DNA from: Desulfuromusa sp.
Lineage (GTDB): Bacteria; Desulfobacterota; Desulfuromonadia; Desulfuromonadales; Geopsychrobacteraceae
Reading direction: 5' to 3'
Assembly: GCA_021647765.1 (NCBI GenBank)
Contig: JAKIUD010000022.1
Span: forward strand, 1 to 44,353
Length of the DNA stretch: 44,353 nucleotides
The notes beneath the pieces are model-generated. The model searched no databases and was not told the DNA's origin. It saw nothing but the letters and a program-made list of their open reading frames with translations. Each line of letters starts with the position of its first letter. Positions within the stretch are counted from its first letter, which is position 1. Positions 24,640-32,921 of the stretch are shown in pieces. A program made the translations under genes and the position numbers.

Positions 24640-27600
24640 ATGAAGAATCAAGAGATCTACCAGCGGAACCCTGCGTCGCGTAAACTCCTCAATGAGGGAG
24701 TTGCCAACGTCAATGACCGTAATGAAGAGGTGCTCCGTTTCGAACTGGAAACCTTTGTCTGTGATGGTCAATATCAAAAAGGGCTGGAGAATATCCTGAA
24801 TACCTTTCTGGATAACGCCCGTCGCGGGGCACCGCAACAACCGGGAGTCTGGGTCAGCGGCTTTTATGGCTCCGGTAAATCGCATCTGGTTAAAATGCTG
24901 CAGACGCTGTGGTGCAACGTCGAATTCAAGGACGGTGCGACTCCTCTGGGTGTGTCGACACTCCCGCAGTCGATTCAGGACCTGTTCACGGAGCTCAGAG
25001 TTGAAGCCAAACGGCATGGCGGTCTGCATGCGGCATCTGGCACCCTGAAAGCCAACGATGACAACAACAGTGTACGTAGTGCCTTGCTCGCCATTATCTT
25101 TAAATCGGTCGGGCTGCCTGCCAAGTATCATTTAGCCTCTTTTGTCATGTGGCTCGCTGAAGAGGGGCTGCTCGATCTTCTGCGTGAGCAGGTCGAAAAG
25201 GTGGGGCGTATATGGGAGAAAGAGATCCAGCGCCTACACGTTTCCGAGGTGATTCGGCAAGGCTTGGTCAAACTGCGCCCGCAGCTCTTTTTTGATGAAA
25301 AAACCTGTGCCGACACTCTGCGTAATCAGTTCCCCTCCGGCAAAGATGTCAGCAACGATGAAATGGTTCAAGCGATTCGCCAGGCTTTGACCAAAGATGA
25401 AAAGTTCCCGCTGACGCTGATTATTCTCGATGAGGTTCAACAATATATCGGCACCAGCGCCGAGCGTTCCATTGATGTTCAAGAGGCCGTTGAAGCCTGT
25501 AGTAAAATGATCGGCGGTAAGTTGATGTTTATCGGTACCGGCCAGACAGCGGTCACCGGCACCTCGAATCTGAAGAAGCTCGAAGGACGCTTCACCCAAC
25601 GGATTGAACTCTCTGATACCGATGTCGAAGCGGTTATCCGTAAAGTGATCCTGGCCAAGAAACCTGAAGCGGTCAAACCGGTTGCTGATGTTATGGAACA
25701 GAACCTTGGTGAGATTTCGCGTCACCTGTCCGGGTCGGCCCTTGCCCATCGTCAGGATGATATAGCCCACTTTCCGCAGGATTACCCGATATTGCCGGTC
25801 CGACGCAGGTTTTGGGACAACACCCTGCGCGTCCTCGATCAAACCGGCACCGACAGCCAGCTGCGCAATCAGTTGACCATGATCCACAAAGCGATTCAGA
25901 GCAATCTCGACCAGCCTGTGGGCCATGTTGTTGCCGGTGATTATCTTTATTTCGACAGCGCGGTGAAACTGCAACAGGCCTGTATCCTGCCCCGTAAGGT
26001 CTATGAAGAGACTATGAGCGGCTATGCTTCCGCTGATGCCGAGCAAAAACTGTTGGCCCGGGCCTGTGGCTTGGTTTTTCTGATCAACAAGTTGATCGGC
26101 AGCAATACGGAGGTCGGGTTAAAGGCGGATGTCGATACTATCGCGGATCTGCTGGTTGAAGATCTGACCGCAGGTAGCAGTGCCTTGAGAAGCAAACTCC
26201 CCAAGCTGCTCGATGACAGCAGTCTGCTGATAAAAGTTGGCGATGAATATCGGATTCAAACCGAAGAGAGTGCGCTCTGGAATAATGAATTTTTAAGTCA
26301 GCAGGGGCGGTTGACCAGCGAAGATCATCGGATTCATGCTGAGCGCGATGATCGGGTCAAGCAAAGGTTCAATGCCCAGGTCAAACAACGGAATTTGACC
26401 CATGGCGCGGCCAAGGTTTCGCGGGATATCAGCCCGGTTTTTGATGCCGAACTGCCCAAAGACCATGATAAGAAAATATACGTCTGGGTCCGCGATGGCT
26501 GGAGTACGGATGAAAACTCGGTTCGCGCCGAAGCCTTACAGGCCGGCAGCAAATCACCGACCCTATTTGTTTTTATCCCCAAGCGTTCTGCCGATGATCT
26601 GCGCAATGCCCTCATCGACTTAAAAGCTGCGGAAACCACCCTGCAGATCCGGGGCGTGCCAAACTCACCGGAAGGTAATGAAGCCTGCGCGGCCATGAAA
26701 ACGATTCTGCAGTCGGCGCAAGGAAGAGTCGAACAATTGCTGAAAGAGGCGTTGGCAGGGGCCAAAGTGTACCAGGGAGGAGGAACCGAAATTGTCGGTA
26801 ACTCTCTACAGGAGATGGTCCTTGAGGCGGCGGAAAACTCCCTGCAGCGACTCTATCTAAAATTCGCCAGTGCTGATCATCCAGGTTGGGACAAGGTTTA
26901 CGCTAAGGCCAAACAGGGGGCACCTGATGCTTTAGTTGCGGTTGGCGATAGCGGCGAAGTGGCCAACAATCCGGTTTGTAAAGAGGTCCTCGGTTATGTC
27001 GCTACGGGTAAAACTGGTGCTGAACTACGAATAAATTTTCTGGAGTCCCCCTACGGTTGGGCGCAGGATGCTGTCGATGGCGCACTGCAAACCTTGTTGA
27101 ATGCGGGGCTGATTCGGGCGCTGGATGAACAGAGTCGACCCGTTGATCCGCAGAAGCTGGAGCGTAAGGCTATCGGTCGCACGCAATTCCGGGTCGAAGC
27201 AACCACTATCAGTACCAAACAGCGCATTGCCATTCGCAAGGTGTTTCAGGCGGTAGGGATCTCGGCGACCTCAAACCAGGAACATCTGGCGGTTACGCCA
27301 TTTATCGACAAACTCAAAATTCTGATCGAAAAATCGGGCGGTGAAGCACCCAAACCTGAAAGTCCGGATACCACCCTTATTGAGCAAATTCGGCTGGCGG
27401 TCGGCAATGAACAGTTATTGCAGATTTACAACCGCAGAGATGATCTCATTCAGTTCATTGCCGACTGGGAGAAAACCGTCAAGCTGATCGATAAACGCTG
27501 GCCGACCTGGCTGCAATTGCAAGAGCTTGCCCGGCAATCAAACGGTCTGCAAAACGCTGAAACCTACCGGATTCAGGTCAAGAACATTGAAGATCAACGG

Positions 27601-28077
27601 ATGTTGCTTGATGATCTCGATCCGATCGCGCCGTTGGTCAAAGAATTGTCGCAGCAGTTGCGCGACGAACTGAATCGTCTCGATGGCCAATACAAAGAAC
27701 AGCATGCCGCCGGAATGTCGCGCCTGCAAGCTGATGAGAACTGGCAGCAGTTAGAGCCAGAAGAGAAGAACCGACTGCTTGCCGGGCAGAAATTAAGTGT
27801 TGTTTTTCAGCCGAAAGTGGAGGTGCAGACAACGCAGCAGATTTTGGCGACTCTGCGGATCTTACCCTTAGGGCAATTTACCGACCAGCTTGCCGCACTG
27901 TCCGGTCGTTTCAATACTGTTCTGGAACAAGCCGCCGAATTATGCGAGCCGAAAACTCAGTTTATTTCTGTTCCCCGTCGTACTCTCAAGACGGCTGATG
28001 ATGTTGATGCCTGGGCAGAAGAGGTGAAGATGCAGCTTAAATCTGCGCTTGAAAATGGGCCAATTGTAGTGCGCTGA
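24640..28077 (+). CDS. brxC: BREX ATPase BrxC
   Basis: This 1145-residue ATPase is the largest core protein of type I BREX. It has Walker A GFYGSGKS (74-81) and Walker B LIILDEVQQYIG (Asp264, Glu265). A long, partly coiled-coil C-terminal half follows (about 980-1060, rich in charged helices). It belongs to an AAA/ORC-like family and probably acts with PglX and PglZ on DNA. I chose ATG 24640, with AGGAGGGAG upstream, over an in-frame ATG at 24583 inside brxB. It appears full length with no frameshift. The RecQ-PRTase gene starts 34 bp later. Confidence 0.93.
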   Translation: MKNQEIYQRNPASRKLLNEGVANVNDRNEEVLRFELETFVCDGQYQKGLENILNTFLDNARRGAPQQPGVWVSGFYGSGKSHLVKMLQTLWCNVEFKDGATPLGVSTLPQSIQDLFTELRVEAKRHGGLHAASGTLKANDDNNSVRSALLAIIFKSVGLPAKYHLASFVMWLAEEGLLDLLREQVEKVGRIWEKEIQRLHVSEVIRQGLVKLRPQLFFDEKTCADTLRNQFPSGKDVSNDEMVQAIRQALTKDEKFPLTLIILDEVQQYIGTSAERSIDVQEAVEACSKMIGGKLMFIGTGQTAVTGTSNLKKLEGRFTQRIELSDTDVEAVIRKVILAKKPEAVKPVADVMEQNLGEISRHLSGSALAHRQDDIAHFPQDYPILPVRRRFWDNTLRVLDQTGTDSQLRNQLTMIHKAIQSNLDQPVGHVVAGDYLYFDSAVKLQQACILPRKVYEETMSGYASADAEQKLLARACGLVFLINKLIGSNTEVGLKADVDTIADLLVEDLTAGSSALRSKLPKLLDDSSLLIKVGDEYRIQTEESALWNNEFLSQQGRLTSEDHRIHAERDDRVKQRFNAQVKQRNLTHGAAKVSRDISPVFDAELPKDHDKKIYVWVRDGWSTDENSVRAEALQAGSKSPTLFVFIPKRSADDLRNALIDLKAAETTLQIRGVPNSPEGNEACAAMKTILQSAQGRVEQLLKEALAGAKVYQGGGTEIVGNSLQEMVLEAAENSLQRLYLKFASADHPGWDKVYAKAKQGAPDALVAVGDSGEVANNPVCKEVLGYVATGKTGAELRINFLESPYGWAQDAVDGALQTLLNAGLIRALDEQSRPVDPQKLERKAIGRTQFRVEATTISTKQRIAIRKVFQAVGISATSNQEHLAVTPFIDKLKILIEKSGGEAPKPESPDTTLIEQIRLAVGNEQLLQIYNRRDDLIQFIADWEKTVKLIDKRWPTWLQLQELARQSNGLQNAETYRIQVKNIEDQRMLLDDLDPIAPLVKELSQQLRDELNRLDGQYKEQHAAGMSRLQADENWQQLEPEEKNRLLAGQKLSVVFQPKVEVQTTQQILATLRILPLGQFTDQLAALSGRFNTVLEQAAELCEPKTQFISVPRRTLKTADDVDAWAEEVKMQLKSALENGPIVVR

Positions 28078-28111
28078 TCAATTTTTTAATACATTGGAGG
28101 GAGGTAAAACG

Positions 28112-30289
28112 ATGCAACAGGCGGCACTTGAATTTCTAAAGACAGCGCTTAACGATCCCAGGGCTACATTTCGTGCTGGTCAATGGGAGAGTATTGAAGG
28201 GCTGTTGGCTCAGCAAAGAATGCTTGTCGTCCAGCGTACTGGTTGGGGCAAAAGTATGGTCTATTTTTTGGCAACCAGACTTATGCGAGATCAGGGTGCC
28301 GGACCGACATTGCTGATTTCCCCTCTGCTTTCTTTAATGCGCAATCAGCTCGAAGCCGCCGAAAGGATTGGTATTGTTGCCAGAACCATCAACAGTACCA
28401 ATGATGATCAATGGGGCCAGATTCAGAATGAACTCAATGCTGACAAAGTTGATCTGTTGTTAATTTCTCCCGAGCGTCTGGCCAACGAGAAATTCCGTCA
28501 AGGAATACTCGCGCAAATAGCCGACACTATCGGTTTGTTTGTCGTAGACGAGGCGCATTGTATTTCGGACTGGGGGCACGACTTCAGGCCCGACTACAGG
28601 CGTATAACGCGCGTACTTCAAGCCTTGCCCCCGAACGTCCCGGTTCTTGCAACTACCGCAACGGCCAATGATCGTGTTGTCAACGATGTTATGACGCAAA
28701 TGGGTGAAAATATCCAACTCATCCGTGGGGGATTGGTGCGCGAAAGCCTTAAGCTGCAAAATATCAACATGCCGAGCCCGGCGGCCAGGATGGCCTGGCT
28801 GGCTCAAATCATTCCCACACTCCTCGGAAGCGGAATCGTTTATACGCTAACTCGACGTGATGCTGAGCGTGTAGCTGAATGGCTTCAGATTAATAACATT
28901 ACTGCAAATTCTTATCATTCTGAAATTGCACCTCCACCTGAACTGATTCCTCTTTTTAGTCGTGAGTTGAATATTAGTATAGATGAATTTGAAGAACTGA
29001 AAAAAGAGCGCAAGAATGCAATTTATAAGGAATATTTGGAACAGCAGCTCCTAAACAATGAGATCAAGGTGTTGGTTGCAACGGTGGCTCTTGGAATGGG
29101 CTTTGATAAACCGGATATGGGTTTCGTCATCCACTTTCAACGTCCGGCATCTGTCGTGCATTATTATCAGCAGGTTGGCCGGGCTGGCCGAGCTGTTGAT
29201 GAAGCCTACGGTATCTTGCTTTGCGGAGAAGAGGATGATCATATTGCCGATTTTTTTATACGGAATGCATTTCCGCCTCAACAACTTATTACTGAGATCC
29301 TGAATGCTCTGGATGAATCTGACAACGGGCTTTCCGTTCCAGAAATGCAGCGTGTGTTGAATCTGCGTCAAAACCAGATCAATAAAACGCTAAAGTTTCT
29401 GACTGTTGAGTCCCCATCTCCGATTACCAAAATCGGGACTAAGTGGCAGGTCACCGCAGCTGCTTCTTCCTTCCAGATTGACCAGGAATACATTGATGCG
29501 ATTACCGAGATACGGCGGCGTGAGCAGCATCAGATGTGTGAATACATGGAGCATACTGATTGCTTAATGGCATTTTTACAGGCAGCCTTGGATGATCCAT
29601 CATCAACGGCTTGTGGACAATGCAGAAGCTGTAACCCAGATTTACTCTTAGATGAAACCTATGACGACGATCTGGCTAACCGGGCAGGTCTTTTTCTGCG
29701 TAGAAGTTATCAACCTCTTCCGCCAAGAAAACAATGGCCGGCCTCCAATATGTTTATTCAGTCTCCATTGGGTGGGTATAGAATCCCACAGGATCAACAG
29801 GCTGAAGAGGGCCGTGCATTAAGTTTGTGGCGTGATGCCGGTTGGGGTCAGCTTGTTGCACATGGAAAATACCAGACCAATAGGTTTTCAGACGAACTGG
29901 TGACTGCCTGTTTGGAAATGCTGCAAGCCTGGGATCCCGATCCTGCTCCCCATTGGGTTACCTGCATTCCATCGCTTAAACACCCTGAACTAGTACCTGA
30001 TTTTGCTGCACGACTGGCAGATGCACTCGGGTTGCCATTTATCCCATGCATCGAAAAGGTTCGTACCAACAGTCAACAAAAAGATATGGAAAACAGTTAC
30101 CAGCAGGTCAAAAACCTTGATGGTGCCTTTAATATTGCAGACCAGTGTCTTGACGAAGAATGCTTGTTAATCGATGACATGATTGATTCCGGATGGACTT
30201 TCACCGTGGCATCGGCCTTATTGCGTCAAGCGGGGTGCTCCGCCGTATATCCAATGGCATTAGCCTTAAATTCGCCAAGGATGGACTGA
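28112..30289 (+). CDS. RecQ-family helicase fused to a phosphoribosyltransferase domain
   Basis: This 725-residue protein joins two functions. The N-terminal part is a RecQ-type superfamily 2 helicase: TGWGKS (43-48), DEAHCISDWGHDFRP (146-160), LATTATAN, and the late motif HYYQQVGRAGR. A cysteine cluster near ACGQCRSC may bind zinc. The last 130 or so residues form a type I phosphoribosyltransferase, with the PRPP-binding loop CLLIDDMIDSGWT (684-696) as in ComF-type proteins. RecQ unwinds DNA 3' to 5'; ComF partners DprA in natural competence. The next gene is a DprA-like protein overlapping by 1 bp. ATG 28112 has GGAGGGAGG upstream. It sits inside a BREX operon and so probably handles invading DNA. 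Confidence 0.88.
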   Translation: MQQAALEFLKTALNDPRATFRAGQWESIEGLLAQQRMLVVQRTGWGKSMVYFLATRLMRDQGAGPTLLISPLLSLMRNQLEAAERIGIVARTINSTNDDQWGQIQNELNADKVDLLLISPERLANEKFRQGILAQIADTIGLFVVDEAHCISDWGHDFRPDYRRITRVLQALPPNVPVLATTATANDRVVNDVMTQMGENIQLIRGGLVRESLKLQNINMPSPAARMAWLAQIIPTLLGSGIVYTLTRRDAERVAEWLQINNITANSYHSEIAPPPELIPLFSRELNISIDEFEELKKERKNAIYKEYLEQQLLNNEIKVLVATVALGMGFDKPDMGFVIHFQRPASVVHYYQQVGRAGRAVDEAYGILLCGEEDDHIADFFIRNAFPPQQLITEILNALDESDNGLSVPEMQRVLNLRQNQINKTLKFLTVESPSPITKIGTKWQVTAAASSFQIDQEYIDAITEIRRREQHQMCEYMEHTDCLMAFLQAALDDPSSTACGQCRSCNPDLLLDETYDDDLANRAGLFLRRSYQPLPPRKQWPASNMFIQSPLGGYRIPQDQQAEEGRALSLWRDAGWGQLVAHGKYQTNRFSDELVTACLEMLQAWDPDPAPHWVTCIPSLKHPELVPDFAARLADALGLPFIPCIEKVRTNSQQKDMENSYQQVKNLDGAFNIADQCLDEECLLIDDMIDSGWTFTVASALLRQAGCSAVYPMALALNSPRMD

Positions 30290-31572
30290 TGATGGACAAC
30301 CTTTTAACAGAAGATACACAAGCGATTATCCTGCTCTCCGGTGTTTTCGGAAAAGACCGTTCCGAGAAACCGTTGTCATTGGCAGAATATTCATCGCTTG
30401 TTCGCTGGCTTATCGAGATGAAAATGCGCCCCGGTGATCTATTGCAACAAGAAAATATTGCCGAGGCATCCATGGGCTCGGGTATTGACAAGCAACGCTT
30501 GGAATCCCTGCTCGGCAGAGGTGTCCAGCTTGGCTTTGCTGTTGAAGAATGGCAGCGAAACGGTATCTGGATTATCAGCCGAAGTGATGCAGACTATCCG
30601 GTCCGCTACAAAAAACACCTTAAAGACAAAGCTCCGCCGTTATTGTTCGGCGTGGGAAATCGTGCCCTGCTGAGTGGCGGTGGACTCGGCATCGTGGGCT
30701 CTCGCAACGTTGATCAAGAAGGTGAAGCCTTTACTCGTCAGGTTGCAGAACTATGTGTCTATAATCGAATGCCGGTTGTCTCAGGAGGCGCTCGGGGAGT
30801 TGATCAAATTTCCATGACCGCAGCGCTTGAAACCGGTGGCATTACGATAGGCATTCTTGCGGAAAACCTTTTGAAAAAAAGTGTGGAACGTAAGAATCGT
30901 CATGCGATTGCCGATGGGCGCCTCTTGCTGCTTTCCCCATATCATCCCAATGCCCGTTTTACCGTGGGAACCGCCATGGGGCGTAACAAGCTGATTTACG
31001 CTATGGCGGATTACGCTTTGGTTGTAAGTGCCGATCATAAAAAGGGCGGTACCTGGGTCGGTGCTACAGAAGAGCTGAAACGAGACAAGTCGATTGCGGT
31101 GTTTGTACGCACAGGTGAAAATGTGCCATCTGGCAACATGAAGTTGCTGGACCTTGGGGCTCAAGAATGGCCGGCAAATATCGGCTCTGGTGAACTGTCG
31201 ACACGGCTCGCCGATTTGGCTGATCAGCGGTCGGAACAGACAGAAGCTGAACCTGAAACGCTTAACCTTTTTGATTTTCAATCGTCTCCAGCTTCTGTTG
31301 TCACACAAAAGCCGGAAGAAAAACTGTCGGAACAGATACAACCCAAGGCAGAATCTGTTGTCAGCTCAGGGGAAACTCAACCCAATACCGTCTATGAAGC
31401 GGTTATGCCGGTTTTGCTGCCAAATCTTAAAGATCCGGTCTCTGTCGATGATTTGTCAGCAAGGGTTGATGTCGCTAAGGGACAGTTGAATGTATGGCTA
31501 AAAAAGGCGGTTGCAGATGGCGTGGTTAAAAAACATAAGAACCCGGTTCTTTATTCTGCAAAAAGGGAATAA
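30289..31572 (+). CDS. DprA-like DNA-processing protein
   Basis: This 427-residue protein has a Rossmann-like DprA core with GSRN (137-140), SGGARGVD (165-172) and the RNKLIYAMADYALVV stretch. It ends in a winged helix (about 363-427, with VDDLSARVDVAKGQLNVWLKKAV). DprA binds single-stranded DNA and loads RecA in transformation. Its stop lies 4 bp before pglX and its start overlaps the RecQ-PRTase stop, so the two are one translational unit within BREX. An N-terminal extension of about 100 residues and a Gln/Glu-rich linker (about 300-360) are not usual for competence DprA. A defence-specific role is inferred. Confidence 0.85.
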   Translation: MMDNLLTEDTQAIILLSGVFGKDRSEKPLSLAEYSSLVRWLIEMKMRPGDLLQQENIAEASMGSGIDKQRLESLLGRGVQLGFAVEEWQRNGIWIISRSDADYPVRYKKHLKDKAPPLLFGVGNRALLSGGGLGIVGSRNVDQEGEAFTRQVAELCVYNRMPVVSGGARGVDQISMTAALETGGITIGILAENLLKKSVERKNRHAIADGRLLLLSPYHPNARFTVGTAMGRNKLIYAMADYALVVSADHKKGGTWVGATEELKRDKSIAVFVRTGENVPSGNMKLLDLGAQEWPANIGSGELSTRLADLADQRSEQTEAEPETLNLFDFQSSPASVVTQKPEEKLSEQIQPKAESVVSSGETQPNTVYEAVMPVLLPNLKDPVSVDDLSARVDVAKGQLNVWLKKAVADGVVKKHKNPVLYSAKRE

Positions 31573-31576
31573 CTAG

Positions 31577-32860
31577 ATGCAACCACTCGACAAATCACTC
31601 CGCAACCAACTCGAGCGCACTGTTAAGCAAGCCCGTGACATTGCCGAGGCAGCTGCTGAAGCAGCTCTGGGACAACTCGGGGTTGGTGAAGCGGCTGCAT
31701 TTGAACATTTGAGTGCAGATGAAAAGGACCTGCGGCGCAAGCTGCGGGTGCATGGACGCCAGTTGGGGGATGCGCTTAATGGCGGCAAGGTTCAGAGTAT
31801 GGATCGGCTGGTTGAAGAGGTTGCCTACGAGCATTGGCACCGGATGTTGTTTGCCCGGTTTCTGGCTGAGAACGATCTGCTGATGTACGACGGTGTCGCC
31901 GTTACTCTCGAAGAGTGTGAAGAATTGGCAGAGGAAGAAGAGGCCAACAACGGCTGGGAGCTTGCCGCACGGCTGGCGGCCAAGATGTTGCCGCAGATTT
32001 TCCGGCCCGATTCACCCGCTTTTCAGTTGCAGTTTGCTGCCAATCATCAGCTGCCGCTGGAAAAATTGTTGGCGGAGCTGCCCGGGGAGGTCTTTACCGC
32101 TTCTGATTCTCTCGGTTGGGTTTATCAGTTCTGGCAAGCCAACAACAAAGAGAAGATCAATAAGTCTGAGGTAAAGATCGGGGCTCGGGAACTGCCCGCC
32201 GTCACCCAGCTTTTCACCGAGCCGTACATGGTATCGTTTCTCCTTGACAACTCGCTAGGTGCGTGGTGGGCGGCACGACGCTTGAGCGAGACTGATCTGA
32301 AAACTTCTGGCAGCGAAGAGGATTTGCGTCAGAAAGCGGCTATCCCTGGTGTGCCGTTGGAGTATCTGCGCTTTGTACCTCACCCCCAGCCCCTCTCCAT
32401 GAATGGAGAGGGGGGCTTAAAATCTCAATCTATTGTTGCTCATAATTATGTTGCTCCTGAAAAGTTGGAAGCGGCTCGTCAATTTCGTAGAGAGCCGACT
32501 GAGAAAGAGGCTGAAGTTTGGGGATGGTTGCGGAATCGGGGGATCTTAAATCTCAAGTGGCGTCGGCAGCAGGTGATTGAAGGATTTATCGCTGATTTTT
32601 ACTGTGCCGAACATCATCTTGCTCTTGAAATTGACGGTGCGGTTCACAGCACAGACGAGGCCAGGGAATATGACGCTGTCCGTGATGGTGTTTTTGCTGG
32701 AAAGGGGATAACAACTCTTCGGATTAAAAACAGTGACTGCACTAGGGAGAATTTGGAAGCTTTGGTGAAAAAAGCGACCTCCCCCCTAAATCCCCTCTCC
32801 ATGAATGGAGAGAGGACTTTAAATGCAGAATCAAAACCGCACCCCCCCGCAGACACCTAG
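31577..32860 (+). CDS. pglX: BREX methyltransferase PglX, N-terminal part, ending in an inserted DUF559 nuclease domain
   Basis: The first 267 codons are the N-terminal part of type I BREX adenine methyltransferase PglX, from MQPLDKSLRNQLERTVKQ to EYLRFV. The sequence then enters an inserted element and continues in frame for 161 codons. These include a complete DUF559/Vsr-like nuclease domain (RREPTEKEAEVWGWLRNRG, FIADFYC, LALEIDGAVH, RDGVFAGKGITTLRI). It stops at TAG 32858. PglX resumes at 32921 in the same reading frame with no other stop between. So this is either a two-piece gene, a readthrough product, or a gene broken by one amber codon. An AGGGA site precedes ATG 31577, 4 bp after the DprA-like gene. 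Confidence 0.8.
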   Translation: MQPLDKSLRNQLERTVKQARDIAEAAAEAALGQLGVGEAAAFEHLSADEKDLRRKLRVHGRQLGDALNGGKVQSMDRLVEEVAYEHWHRMLFARFLAENDLLMYDGVAVTLEECEELAEEEEANNGWELAARLAAKMLPQIFRPDSPAFQLQFAANHQLPLEKLLAELPGEVFTASDSLGWVYQFWQANNKEKINKSEVKIGARELPAVTQLFTEPYMVSFLLDNSLGAWWAARRLSETDLKTSGSEEDLRQKAAIPGVPLEYLRFVPHPQPLSMNGEGGLKSQSIVAHNYVAPEKLEAARQFRREPTEKEAEVWGWLRNRGILNLKWRRQQVIEGFIADFYCAEHHLALEIDGAVHSTDEAREYDAVRDGVFAGKGITTLRIKNSDCTRENLEALVKKATSPLNPLSMNGERTLNAESKPHPPADT

Positions 32861-32921
32861 GTTGATGTTACGCCTTCCCCCCCCCTCGCCATTCATGGAG
32901 AGGGGGGCCGGGGGGGTGAGG
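32378..32921. mobile_element. Palindromic element with DUF559 nuclease, inserted in frame into pglX
   Basis: The 544-bp insert is bounded by the perfect 10-bp inverted ends CCTCACCCCC (32378-32387) and GGGGGTGAGG (32912-32921). It contains three related hairpin units built on CCCTCTCCATGAATGGAGAG: at 32378-32420, at about 32777-32820 in the same direction, and at about 32872-32921 in reverse. The DUF559 frame lies between the first two. Removing 543 bp (181 codons) restores one continuous PglX frame of about 1142 codons. No transposase is present; DUF559 could act as a homing-type or nicking nuclease. Confidence 0.8.

Noticed and set aside
25234..26046. A 270-codon open frame antisense to brxC
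   Set aside because: It overlaps the ATPase domain of brxC and has no domain features; it is a by-product of codon usage.
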